Source of the DNA: Nymphaea colorata
Taxonomy: Eukaryota; Streptophyta; Magnoliopsida; Nymphaeales; Nymphaeaceae
DNA length: 60,000 nt
Direction of reading: 5' to 3'
NCBI RefSeq assembly: GCF_008831285.2
Contig: NC_045148.1
Span: 16,720,802-16,780,801 of the forward strand
Shown: positions 12,333 to 25,700 of the stretch, piece by piece
Layout of the letters: each line of letters begins with the position of its first letter
How positions within the stretch are numbered: position 1 is the stretch's first letter
Made by a program: the position numbers and the translations under genes
Notes under the pieces: generated by a model
Seen by the model: the letters and a program-made list of their open reading frames with translations, nothing else
Databases searched by the model: none
What the model was told of the DNA's origin: nothing

Positions 12333-14226
12333 ATGGAAGGGACTCCAGATGCACCCCCAGAGGATGACTTCTCGCGGATCGTGGATCGGGTTCAAGAGAA
12401 GCTACAGTACCGGTTCGCGGACGGGGAATTGGTGAGGGAGGCCTTGACACACGGTTCCTACTACTACCCTTTGAAGGGCGGGGTGTGCTACGACAGGTTG
12501 GAGTTCATAGGAGACTCGGTGCTTAATTTCCTCGTATCGGATCACTTGGTCAAGCTCTACCCCGGCCTCTCCCCCGGTCAGCTGACCCTCCTCCGGTCCG
12601 CAAACACGGACACAGAGAAGTTGGCGCGGGTTGCGTTCCGGCACGGGCTGCACAAGCTCTTGCGCCACAAGGTCACTATCTTGGAACAACAGGTACATGT
12701 AACAATCTCATACTTTTGGCACATTTGAGCATCTAATAACAATCATATACTCTTGGTATATACGATCCAAAGATACTTGGTGTTTTTCTTATATAACTTG
12801 TGCATAGATCATCTTTCCCACGACTGTAGAAAATCTATGTAGAGAAACTCTTTTGAAGGTCTTCCTATAGTTGATGTTCTTGATCAAATCATATATATAT
12901 ATAATAATTGTCTTTTCTAGAAATGTCGAACAAAGTAAACTACCCCTATCACCAATTTTTTTTTTGGGTTTATTGGTTAAATTAATTACAGTTTTATGAG
13001 TCGATTTTTTTTTTGGGTCAGTTTTGTTGGTTAATTTGATAAATATCGATGGTAAAAAAGAAAGTTGATCCTTTTAGGAAACCGAGTTGATTTGCTAATG
13101 CTATCAAAGGCAATCTTATCACTGGTTTGACGAACAAGAACAACTTTTCTTGAAAGGCCGCAGGTTTTCACATTATAAATTTTCCGTTTTTTTGCTTTTG
13201 TTTTTTTTTTAATTGGAGAGAGCATCATATGCGGCTGTTTATGTTTATCTTCCTTTCTTCCCTTCAGCTGTTTGACCAAACACGGCCGTTCACGACTAAT
13301 CCAATTATATAAATGGATGAAAATGTCGAAAACAATTCATTCAAAATGTTATAAAAAATCCCAATATTTAGATTGAATGATAATGAGTTTAAGTTCGTTT
13401 GTATAATCGAGCTAAGGTTTTAAAATTTTTTATTCCTTCTTTGTTTTCCTGTATTTTGTGGTTATTTTTTTTTAAAAGGAAAAAACTGGAAACCAACACT
13501 TGACAACTGGAAGACGAATATACCTACTCCCAGTTATTTAATATTATTTTTTATTTGGATTAAGCCCTTTGGATATATACGACTTCCGCACATTTTTTAC
13601 TTAAAAAAAAAGAGTTTGTAGTCATCCTGTAGAAATAAATTAGTGAAATTAATGAAAATTTTGCTACCATTATGGGAAGGTTGACTTGCGTTAAAAAATC
13701 AGTCATATATTTTTAAAATAGTATCATTTTGAAGATCTCTCTAAACGGAGTTTTTCTATTATCACCTTTACTGGTTGGACATAATTTCTTTTTTGTTCAT
13801 AAAAAAATAGTTCATGCCGACTGAATCCACGCACAGAATTACAAGAACCGTTCACACAAGATGGTTCTAGTTTCTCGAACTTTGGAATTTTATAAAAAGA
13901 TCAATAAATGATCATCATTATTCGACTTTCTATGGAAAGAGATGCATAAAGAAGTAACGTGACGTAGTTGATGATGACTACTGTTACATAATAAGTCTTG
14001 AGCAAATTATTAAGGCCATTGAAGCGCATACTCAGATGGTGGTTGGTGATAATTATCGGCTTTTGTAGGTTGAGCAATTGCGGCGAGACATCGAAGACTT
14101 TCCGATACATTCCAGTGGCCTCATTGATGCACCGAAAATACTTGCAAACGTCACTGAATCGTTGGTGGGAGCTGTCTACGTCGATTGTGGCCACTCACTG
14201 GACACTGTTTGGAAGGTCTCTCTCTC

Positions 14227-14263
<37 letters not shown>

Positions 14264-15677
14264 TTAACTTTTCCATAGAGGTTAGAGCACTTGACTCGAG
14301 TAGTTTGAGTTCTTGCTGTGCATAACAGGCATCAACAAAGAGCAGAGCACTGGACTACTCAGTTTGTGTTCTAAGAACAATGAAATTCTTGTTCATGTTG
14401 GTTAGACGACATGTATGATGTATGTATGTATATCCCTAAAACACATGAATAAAACATATGAACTAATAATTTTTCTTTTTTTATATATACATGCACGACC
14501 TAAGGGGTCATTTGGGGAATACTTAGGAGTGTTGCACAAATTTCCCGAACTTTTTGATAGATTTATAAAAGAAGAAGATTCCAGTTGCCAAATGACTCCA
14601 AAATCTCCCCCTTTATCTAGTCATAGATGAAGATCAAATTTGTATCCAACCATCTTAGATCCCATTGGGTTGCCAAAGATTGTCAAAAGGTAACAATTTA
14701 ATGCATCTTGCACAAATTCACCATCGAATCGCGAGGAACTACAAAAGTTTCACTTGTCAAATCTTCATCAAAATGTTGCATTGCTTAATGTTCACCATTT
14801 AGAAATTGAAGCTTCTTTGTTCCTAAAAGATGTAATCTTAAAGAATGATGAAAATTAAAAAAAAAAATACAGGAATAAAGGCACTTTCCTTTAATAACTG
14901 ATTCTGGGTTTTGTTTTTTGAAAAAAAGAGAATTTTTTTTAAATGGTAATCCCCATCTCATGTTTGAAGGAAGAGGTGGAGAAAAACACCACTACTGGTG
15001 AGGGGAAATGTTCTTCTAAACACCATTGAACTCTAAATTCCTGGGCAGTCTGTCATGATAATCTATCATAAAATAGAGCTTTTCTAGGCAATCAAACTTG
15101 CATTAGCAAAAATTGATGTATACACGAGAATTTGTAAGCTGAAAAGAGCTAAGTCCAATAGTATCAAATATACACATTGGATTTCATGGCTTTTCAGATA
15201 TATAATTTTACATAATTTGCATCCATCCATTTGATTGTTTTTCACAAAAACCTCGAACCAACTGGATGAACTACCCTTAGAGAACACACACACACACACA
15301 CACACACACCCACCCTTAACATTGATTGACATAATATGATGGAGCCATCATATATAATGAAATAACAATATCATTTTTGTTTTCAGGTATTCAGGAAAAT
15401 GCTGGAGCCCTTTATAACTTTGGAGACATTGGGAAAGCACCCAGTGAGTGAATTGCATGAGTATTGCCAGAAAAAAGGAATAAACGTGACATTTGTGAGA
15501 TGTGAATGGAAGTGTGGTTCCAGAGTTCAGGTCTGGTTAGAAGGGCAGTTAATGGGGGTGGGAAGCTGCAACAAGAAAGAGGGTGCCAAAAACAGAGCTG
15601 CCAAAGCAGCTCTAGCTAATCTCAAGAAAAGTGAACATATCCAAGATGAAGCCAATGAAAGCCAATCCTCATATTGA
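12333..15677 (+). CDS. RNase III-like protein with one RNase III domain and one dsRBD (RTL family)
   Basis: Exons 12333-12692, 14069-14215 and 15387-15677, all phase 0, give 265 residues. Residues about 12-165 form an RNase III domain: ADGELVREALTHGS, then the signature RLEFIGDSVL (E57 and D61 are metal ligands), then APKILANVTESLVGAVYVD. The second acidic pair reads N147 and E150, so one of the four usual acidic ligands is Asn (codon AAC). Residues about 187-252 are a dsRNA-binding domain (PVSELHEYCQKKG ... KKEGAKNRAAKAAL). One RNase III plus one dsRBD at this length matches the Arabidopsis RTL1 layout; RTL2 and RTL3 have extra domains. Expected role is cleavage or binding of double-stranded RNA, for example small-RNA precursors. 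No targeting peptide is seen. Exon 1 is clearly GC-richer than the later exons. Subfamily assignment is tentative. Confidence 0.87.
14229..14263. repeat. (TA)n(TG)n microsatellite in intron 2
   Basis: AT then TG dinucleotides beginning about 14 bases after the donor of RNase III-like exon 2. A CA tract (15283-15308) sits near the other end of the same intron. Confidence 0.85.
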
Positions 15678-17195
15678 CTTGTCAGGTTACTCATTTCTTT
15701 GGCTATTTTGTAAAAGAGTCTGGATGGATTGTACATAGGACATGTAACGGTGTCAAAAGGATCATGTTTCCATGTATACAAACCGTAGCTGCTGGGACCT
15801 TTTAACTCGAACCATCACTTGCCTCCCTAGATGAACATCTCAGATGTAGGAAGCTCTATCTCACCTTTTGACAGTGAGAAAATTGTTTTTGTTTTTGTCA
15901 TTTATGGGGAGCTTGTTTCCCACAAAATACAATGATTCTTTCATTATTTTGTTGTGTGTTTTGACTTATGTTTGCAAAAAATGATACATATATCTCTCTC
16001 TCTACACACACACACACACACACAAAACAAGGATGATGGATTAGTGGTGAAGTTTTGACATGACCATAAGAGGGCGTACAAGGATTGCAGTACCATGGAT
16101 ATTTTAACTGTCTTGAAATTCAAAACAGGTTAGTTTAAATCATAAAAAAAATGAGCATAATAAGATTTAAGAAAAAAAACTCAAAATGAGAGAAAAATAA
16201 AATAAGTGAGAATTAATAATACAAACATCAACAAAAAGTAGATTTATAACAAATAAAAATTAGAAAATAAAAAACAATTTGGCACTAAAATACTTGAAAG
16301 AAATAAATAAAAGAAAAAACGTGAAAGAACACATTTTTTATTTATATATATATATTTTAAAAAAGCAGCGTTTTTAAAGTTTTAAACGGTTATTTTTATT
16401 CATGTTTGTTCGTGTTTTTGTGCCTACAGTTTAAATAGTTTAGCTAAGATAAGCGCAGGTTTCGTTCAAATTAGTCCAAATAGTCCAAAATAGATCCATC
16501 TTCAAAATGGTTGATGTATCATTCCATCAAAATAGCAATCTAGGATAAGCCACACTTCGAGTTTCTCCACACAATAATCTAGCAACCATTTAGATTCAAT
16601 TCAAAATCACATCGTGTTGAAATGAGGCAATTGTCTTGCAATCTCTATGCACTTTTTTTTTTTAAAAAAAAGGCCTGGGTGGCGCCTACTGCCCCAGTTA
16701 ATAGAAGCACGGCATAGGGAAATAAGGAAAAAAGATAAAAAAAAAGGGCAAAAAGATGTTTGAAAGTCCACTTTAATCTAATGTATTAGAAGATACAACA
16801 AAAGAATAAAGTTGAGATTTTAAAAAATAATATTTTTGTTTGGGTGTCTACCTTCAGCTTAGGCTCGCTGCCCAATACCAAGGTGCGCTTTTGACAAACA
16901 AAGCACACCCTTGGGCCTCTTATGACTCTCCTTTTCTGTGAACCCTTGAGAATAGGTCACTTTCTCTAATTTTCATTGGTTTAACACCATTTGCGTGCAT
17001 CCAACCATCCGTTAGTCAAGCTTCTGGTCACTAGATCGGTCAAAAGTTATAACTCAATGCCTTGGCAGAAATTTATTCTACAGACTTATGATCTATGAAG
17101 CTCATAAACCAAATCACCGTATAAGAAGATCAACAAGAAGCAACAAGAGGGAAACTCAACTGTTGTAGATATGGTAGAAAGAAAATCTGACTACT
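15678..17195. other. Intergenic region between convergent genes
   Basis: About 1.5 kb separating the stop codons of the RNase III-like gene (+) and the unknown conserved gene (-). It is A-rich with a CA tract at about 16003-16024. I see no gene or transposon ends. Confidence 0.55.
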
Positions 17196-20100
17196 TCAAG
17201 CACCATATTTGGGAGCCTTCCAGAGCTTGAATGCTACCTCATGAATAAACCGCTCAGCAAGTATAGCAAGATTGCCTCCATGCTGCATTAAATAATATCA
17301 AGTCACTTAATGACAAAATAAAGTTCCGGGCTGCATCCAAAAAGAAAAAGCCCAAACTAATGTGCATGGACGCACCCACAGAGGAAGCTTACCCAATGTA
17401 GAAGAAACAGTAACATCTTCGGCCCAACTAATTTGAATAGTGAGAAATCAAAATCACGCAATTTGATGGTAACCACGTTAAGCATAAAAGAGCAGACAAA
17501 GATGCTCGGCCCAAAATTGGCAAGTGAACTAACAAATTCAAGTAATTTGCAAGTGGACCTAAATTTTCTTGGCATATTATTAAGCTGAACTTATATTGTT
17601 CATTCAATGAACTGCAACAACTTGCTGATCCATAACCAAAATATAGTAAAATCTTTGGAGGCATTCATTTCAAGTATTCTATTAGACAAACCAACAGCAT
17701 GTTAGGAACCAAACATGACAAGAAAAGTAGACCAACTCCACATTATGCAATATTTTTACAAGGAAAATAAGCCTTGCAGCTAAATGGCCAGCATATGCTT
17801 AATGCAATTAAGTGCCAATTGGACCCTCACCCTGGTTCCTGAGCTACTTTATGGTGATTTAACAAGTTTCATTCAAGAAATTGGTGTTTTCATTTTCCAA
17901 ACTTCGGAACCATGTGAAAGTTTTTATTAGTAAAATATCCTGTTCATCATTTGGAGATTTCTATTTCTCAATCCTGCTTCATTTGCTGAAAATACATAAC
18001 GATGGCTTAAAGTTATCTACAGCTAATATTTTGTGTTTTTTTTTAGTTGCAACAGTTCCTTTTCATAATGTAGGTCAGAGTAGAGTTAAAACATCATGCA
18101 CTTGAACAATTTCTATACTCATGGACGTGCAAATGCCCTCACGCATGCACATATAACAGTTGAGGGTGTAAGTAAAGGCACAAGAAATCTTCCAAAATCC
18201 CAAAGGTAGTTACCGTAGCAGATGAATTATGAATTTTTGCACGTACAAAGAACCATGAGGGATATAGACCAATGAATTGTCAAAATAAGATGGCGTCCAA
18301 CAGAAGGTTCTGCATTTGCGAAAGTTGTCCTCTAAACTATCTTGGAGCAATATATGCATGTTAAAGATAATAGCACACACTTCTGGGCTTGACTGTTTAT
18401 TAGAGTTCCCCATACTAGATATAGTGGTCATTGATATTTCGGATTGATCTTCACATTCATAAAAAATACATGTCTTGGTTGTGCCAGGTTCAGAATCTGC
18501 ATTGGGTTCATGTTATTATACAGTAGAACAAAGTTAATCATGAAAATAAGTTTTTAGAACCTTATAGGGATTTAAGAACCTTATTTTATTACAAGTAAAA
18601 ACCTCAGGATGCACCAAGTTTAAGTTTGCAGTCAGTCCAAATATTGTCATACAGATTTAGCAAGTTAATCTCAAAATAAAATTAGTTCAAGGGTACAAAA
18701 TTTCAGCAAACCTAAAATCACATTAGCAAATAGAATTTTAACTTAGCAAAGGACCAACCATACCTTCTTAAACTCTTCAAACTCGAAAACTTGAGCCATA
18801 TCCCTGCGGGTCACAGCCTCCTGCCACTGGGCAATTAACATTGGATGATGATGCCTACAACACATATACTAATCAGCTAAAGAAAGATCTTATTATGAAT
18901 GCTCACAGATTAATTAACTGGAGAAAAAACACAGATGCACCTTATGCCATTTAGTATCTTCCCTTCCTTCATAGTGTAACTTTGATGAGGATAAAGCATT
19001 GAAAGATTACCATCATCCTTTTCAGGAGATAAAGTTAGGAAACTTCTGCTTTCATTTTCAGGAACAGAGCCATAACTTAAGACAAGAGAAAGATGTAATC
19101 GTGAAGATATCTTAGGTGCATTTTGTGCAATTTCAATAATCTCACCAACCAATAAATTCACAAATTCAAGTTCATTAGCAGCAAAGCTTTCAGTAGAAGC
19201 TTCGACATGCACAAGCACTAGATCATTTTCATTTGTCTCTACTACATCACCGTATTGTAAGCCTAGCAACTTCAGCAACCTGGAAGCCAAAATAGGAGTA
19301 TCAAGCTTATCTTGATCAAGATGTCCTGAAGTAACATTTCCTTCCATCAATTCATGAACATTAGTTACTGTGAAGCCAGCATCTTTTCCAAATGATTTAG
19401 CTATGGAACAGTCTGTGCAGAAAGCAGCTTTCATCCCCATAAACCTTGAAATTTAAAAGGAACTTAATATTATGATATTTTTCAACAGAATGACGGCAGA
19501 ATTCTCACAGAACTCATTCGGATACATCAATAGAACCTTTCTGATATCATAGGCATGCAAGACTTCTGAAAAATGGCACTAGCATCAGTATGATCATGCT
19601 CTCCAGTCTGAAACCCAAGCAGGAATTCTTAGCAGGTCAGACCTACCAGTCACAGTCACGTTTTACAAAAGGATCATCTTCTTGTTATAAGCTTGAATAC
19701 CCAAACAACCTGCACTTACGTTATATGCACAAGGTACATCCAGCAGTTGAGCTAGTTCTCTGGCTACTTTCACATCCTCATTTTCTGCAATGCAATAGTT
19801 GTTGATACAGTGAAGTTTGACTTGCTAACCTCTCACAAAAATGCATGGAAACAAAAGCAGTGGTGCATGGCCACATATAGACACCACTCATACATGCACA
19901 TATTTGACGACACATGCATATAGACAGACACATGCACACAAAACAAGAAATTAACTTTTATTTTGTCCATGGATCCTTGCACTTTCAAAAACACAAGCAA
20001 TTGTTAGCTATTCTCTACGTAAGATGGATCAATTTCATCTTAAATGAATCATGGAAAGCTTTAGTTTTTATACTGATGTGATTTTTGAAGCAGTTCTTAA

Positions 20101-20909
20101 TTGATACTCTTTAACTGCTCATTCTTTGAAAAAAGGAAATTCAAAGAAATCAGTCTGAAATTGTGCCAGACTAGTAACAGTCCTAATGGATACAACTGAC
20201 TACTTTATCCTTTCACATCTTATAGTATTAGAAGACAAAAGCAATTTCAGCAATTATGCCCAGGTTCTGTAATAATGAGGAACTCCACCATTTACAGTGA
20301 AATACCAAAATATTAAAAGGTAAATACCCATGGATAGCTAATGCCTACTACATTAATCAATATGACAACCCAATTTTAACAAAAAATTTTGAAGAGAAAG
20401 GATAACTGGTAAAAGTCCTTCAGCGTAACTCACTATCATAGACTGAATGGTATCTTGACATTTATTAAATTTACCACAAGATTTATTTGAAAGATCCCTC
20501 AATAAACGACAAGTTTCCCCAATAAGAAAAATGACGATTAAATCGGAAAAATGGATCACAGGTTGCTCCCAACCTCAACTTCCGCTGCCAATTAAGTGAT
20601 TTGAGTAAAACAACATCACGATTTCATGGGCTTAAGCTCCATGTCGAAATTCACGCAAGGATTCACACATGTGCAAGAGTATGTGTGCATGCTTGCATAC
20701 ATGCAAGCGAAAGAAAACGATGTTCATTACTAGTTGAACATGAAGATGTAAATTTAAGTGCACAAACCGCCAAGAGGTGCATTCCTCAATGCCAGGAAAC
20801 CGCAACAGCCCAAAGAAGCAAGCTTATGTATATTGGTATGTTGACGAGAGAGAAAAGGCATCAGCCCATCACCATAGATCACCAAAGCTCTAGAAGCTTT
20901 GTCCGCCAT
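17196..20909 (-). CDS. Conserved plant protein of unknown function, six exons
   Basis: Exons 20909-20768, 19784-19720, 19607-19537, 19444-18941, 18854-18764 and 17282-17196 total 960 bases, an exact 319-residue frame; every border is AG/GT and phases match. Exon 1 begins MADKASRALVIYGDGLMPFL and continues HKLASLGCCGFLALRNAP. Exon 2 gives ENEDVKVARELAQLLDV, exon 4 GMKAAFCTDCSIAKSFG, LVHVEAS, SRLHLSLVLSYGS and YPHQSYTMKEGK. Exon 5 gives HHHPMLIAQWQEAVTRRDMA. The last exon gives ERFIHEVAFKLWKAPKYGA and stop. I recognise these blocks as a single-copy-like family found across plants, but I know no proven function. No signal peptide or membrane segment is seen, so a soluble protein is likely. The YGDGL and MKAAF blocks may suggest an alkaline-phosphatase or phosphoglycerate-mutase-type fold, but that is a guess. 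The gene model is well supported, the role is not. Confidence 0.85.
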
Positions 20910-22239
20910 ATCCACCCTTCTCTCCTCACCCCTCTAGGCACAATCTGTACACCTGAAAGGGAGCCAACCAATATTAAACTTACAGTCTTGGACAATTGAC
21001 TGCCTAGGAATGCAAAATGATTCCTTCCGAGCAAATGAATAACTATTTGCACGGTGCCCCTTCTTTGGTAATTTCATCAAATACATGGTGGCGTTGTTTG
21101 TCAAGGATAAACGTTAAAGGTTTTGACGGAGAATAATTTCGTCAGAAAGCCTCCCTACTACAGCTCCTGAATCCTCTACTTACCGAGCGAGAAGATGAAC
21201 TACAGATTGCGTCAACCAACAACGGCCCGTCACTCAGGAATAGTGATAATGAAGATCACAAAGAAGCAAACAGGATATGGGTATTCGTGTGAGAGTGAGA
21301 GACAGCGTGAGGAATCACCACCGTTCTACCATTTTTTCGCTTTTCTTCGTCTTCTTCCTCTTCGTTTTCTGCTTTCCGACTCCAATTACGAGTCAGAAGG
21401 AAGACCGGAAGAATATTTTGATGCCATTGAAGCGCGCTGCCACTTGGAGAGAACGGGGGAGGCGTTTGGAATTAATGAAAATGCTACGGCTGTTTCAGTG
21501 AAAAAAGCGAATGACAATTTAGACCAACGAATTGAAACTGGTTTCTGGATCGAATCGCTTGCCCTATAAATCCAAACAATCCACCTAATGAATTCCATTT
21601 GAATGGAACTAATCAGGCCTTAAATTGTTTACAGATGCACACATTTATATGTTATGTATATAACAATACCATCTATATTGATTGGAATTTGAAAGTATTG
21701 ACCTAACTTAATTTTCTCTTACTCTCCTCAATCATTTTCTCTTTGCACTTTTGTCTTTTTTTTTCTTTTTCTCTCTTTCTCTACTGTTTTGTTTGTCTCC
21801 CTGCCATCGTCAGAAATATCTTCACTATCTCACATTTTTTCCGTCATTTTCTCGATTAAATTATATGTTATAAATTTACCTTTTTTTTTGAAGTATCAAG
21901 CAAAGTAGAATTGTCCCTATCACCATCTATTTCTTTTTCGTATATTAGCTAAAACCAATAGCCGTGTTGATAATTTTTGTTGGAACAAAAGTAGGGGGCC
22001 TAACCTCCAAGCAAGCTTTTTACTTCAATAACGCTTGCTTTTTACTTCAATAACCTTGTTGATAACGTCAATTTTTTTTGTTAATTAGAAAGATAACTAT
22101 GTTTATAACATTAAAAAAGTTGATCCTTTTTGTGTATTTGATTGAAGCTGAACCATCTTTCTTTTTTATCGACCAGGTGAAATTGGTTTCACGTGTTTGG
22201 GTTTGAAGATAAAAATGAAAATCATTCAGCAACAATGAC

Positions 22240-22270
<31 letters not shown>

Positions 22271-22660
22271 TGCTAGCGCAACCCCATTTATAGTTAAAAT
22301 CTTCTCTTAGTAGGATTTTTTTAAAAATTTTACCAAGTTGATTCATGGTATCTTGAATTTCCAATTATAGAGGTTGGTGGGTACGCATAAGTTTCCAGAA
22401 GAACCACACAGTATCCAAAAGTGAATGCTAATCAAATTTGTATTGAAAGCCAATTCTACAACCCCTAGAAGGAAAATATTAAAGCAAAATAAGGCTTAAA
22501 AGAAGAGTTCATCTCTAAAAATCTCAAAATTATGTAGGGAGGAGGAATCTCATGACTGAGAGGAGGTGACCTATTTATTGGCTTATGGAAGTCTCAGGCA
22601 AGCACACCAACAAAGAAAAGTAGTCGAAGGAGGCCATAGCCACTGTTGCCACCGCCTTTG
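20910..22660. other. Intergenic region, left border of the transposon-rich half
   Basis: Holds the promoter side of the conserved unknown gene. A 124-codon frame at 21195-21569 (+) has no domain I know. An 18-base direct repeat lies near 22015-22055 and an interrupted AT repeat near 22239-22270. No gene supported. Confidence 0.5.
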
Positions 22661-22721
22661 CTAGCTCCTTCCCTATTCCTTTATTTCTCCTTCCTCCTCC
22701 TCTTCTTCAAGGCATTGCACC

Positions 22722-25700
22722 AAAATTACCATGAACACCCTTTCTCTTTGATATGCACACAGTGTGTAATCACACTTGGATTGCATAAAACCATAGCTCA
22801 CCGCTTCTGACGAGAACTTCAAGAACCTGTTTTGAGGAGCATGTTTCAGCCCAGAGATAAACTTGGTTAGCTTGCACAATTTTGTTTCTCCTTTTTCACA
22901 ATAACTAGGAGGCAATGTCATGTAGATTTCTTCATTCAATATCCCGTTTAGAAAGAAGTTATACACATCCATTTGTTGCAGCAGCCAATTTCGTTTTGCA
23001 GCTATTGCAATCAAACAACAAATAATAACAAGTTTGGCGGCAGCAGCATAGGTCTCATGGAAATCCAAGCCTTCCACTTGTGCATACGCTTTGGCCACTA
23101 ATATGGCTTTGAACCTTTCTATTTCACCATTCACCTTATACTTGATCCGATAAACTCACTTGCAGCTGATGGGTTTGACATTATTTGAAGGGGAGACTAG
23201 GGTCCAAGTATTGTTTGATTTCACCGCCATAATTTCTTCTTGCATGGCTCTTTTCCAATTTGTATGTTGCTCTGCCCGACTAAAGCATGAAGGTTTGGTT
23301 TGAGGAAAGATATTCAACAGGAAGCTTTTAAGAGCAGCTGAAAAATGGGAAAAAGACAACTTATGACAAATGATACCTTGTGGAAGCCCTTTTCTAGGGA
23401 AGTATTTGTTTCAACCTCATCACTTGATTCTAAAACAATTTCAGGTGGTTGTTCAATGTTTGTACAATCAGGAGTCATGACATCATCTTGGCTTTCAGTC
23501 AGTCGACAAGAACAAGGGCCTTGTTCACTTGAATTTCTACTCTCAAGTGTATGATTGTCATCAAATGTGAGAGGAATAACTTGAAAATGTGAGACTTTGC
23601 TCCCATACTTTCAGAATTTGAAGGGAAATTCAGTTTGATTGAAGACCATATCCCTACAAACCATTTTTTTTTTGGTTTCCAAATCAAGTAGATTGTAGCC
23701 TTTTTGTTCAATAGGATACCCAATGAGCACACCTCGCTGAACCTTGTGACTAGGGATAACTGATCGGATTCGGATCCAATATATCCTTAATCATATCAGC
23801 TTTTTTGGATATTCAAATATTTGGATCCAAATTCAAATAAAGAAGTCATATCCGAACCTGAAATCCAATTTGACGATCCGAATCTGATTTTTATATTTAT
23901 ATCTGAGTCCAAATTTTGAACCAGATTTTGCTAATTTTCGAAATTTAATAGCAGTAGATATATGATATTTGTCTAAAAATGAATCTGATCCGAATTTGCT
24001 TCTGAATTCGATCGGATATTTATGTATATCTAAATCTGAATTCGTATATGATTGGATGCCATTTATTAAATCTGAATCCAATCTGATTTCCTAATTGGAT
24101 ATTTTTTTTTTCCATGTCCGATTTGTTCGGATCGGATTGGTCAGATATCCAATTCAATTCGATATATTGACATCCCTACATGTGACCGAATTTTTCATGT
24201 GGTTTGAGGTTGGTGGAAAAATACAAACAACCAAACACGCATATATGCTTGTAACGTGGTTTTCTTTTAAATAATTTTTCAAAGGGACATTCTTTGTCAA
24301 GTTCTTTTTTTTTGGATGGGGTTCTATTTATTAAATATGTGGCTGTTAATGCACGTAAGTCCCAGCATTTTAAGGGTAGACCTGACTGAAACTTGAGAGC
24401 AGACACCACATTCAAGATGTGCTGACACTTTTTCCCAACTATGGGGTTTTGTTGAGGCATGTTGGGGCATGAATGTTGATGTAGGATGTCTCTATCACGG
24501 AAAAAAAAATTGTCATTTGAGAAGAACTCGGTTCCACTATCTATCCTATTTTTAACACATCTGTTTTGGACTGTTTCTCAGTCATGTTAATGAAATGTTT
24601 AAGCAAATCACCTACTTCACGTTTATACTTCAATAGGTAAACCCACATGGCTCTTGAAAAATCATCCATAATAGACAAAAGGTAATGTGCTTGAGTATGT
24701 GATGCTTGGGAAACATTATTCCCAAGAGCTTTCGTAAACAGAAACTAGCAAATCAAAAGGTTTAGCAAAACATGATTCACTTAATTTGAACATCAATCTA
24801 TATTGTTTAGCAACGCTACATACTTCACAGAAATTATTTGACAACTTAATGATAGAGTGATGCTTTCAGAGCATTTGATTCTTTGAGCAGGATGGGTGCC
24901 CAAGTCTCATATGCCAAACATCAAAATCTGATTGAGTGGGTTTCATGAACAAGCAGTCTACAGTTGTAAGAGGTGACTTGAAAATGAAGAATCCCCCTGA
25001 TGAATCACCCAGCTCAGTCCACGTCATGGAGATTGGGTCCTGAACAAAGCAGCCAATAGTGGGGAAAATCAAATGACGCATGGTTTTCTGAATAAATCTG
25101 CTCACTAACAATATGTTGTAAGCAAACTTTGGAAGATAATACACTTTTTGAAGAAAAATGGAAGGTGATAGAACAACTTTACCGACACATGTAGCATATA
25201 TCATTTGTTGTCCTGAACTCTAATTGAAAATGCAATAGCTAATTTTGTGTCATCTAGCATTGATTTATGGCAGCATGACATGTGGTGACTAGCACCAATA
25301 TCTATTACCCTGGTGTCTAGTTTGAAGAATGACATAGCTAGAAAGTTTATTTGGGTTACTGATCGATTTTTGAGGAGTTTTTTGAATTGAATAAATTCAT
25401 CTTCAGTTAGAATTGGAGCAATGTCCTTGCCGAACTATTTTCCATGCATGGAAGAGATTAAGGCATTGGAATCAGTTTTCCCTCCAACAGAGGCCTTGAT
25501 AATAGCCCCCTTGTCTAGATCTATTTTCCACCTATAAAGTTTGGAGGGTAACCATTTAATTTGAAGCATCGTTCCTTTGATGTCCTGCAATCTTGCAGTA
25601 ATTGCAGAAGTATTGTGGGTACCTGTTTTGTTGGTTTTTGAATGCATTCAAATTTGCACTTGCTGAGAGACCAACATACTCCACAGCACTAGTTTGAAGG

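Noticed and set aside
21195-21569. 124-codon plus-strand frame upstream of the conserved unknown gene
   Set aside because: No domain, no conserved blocks, overlaps the likely promoter region, and another frame in the same place is equally open.
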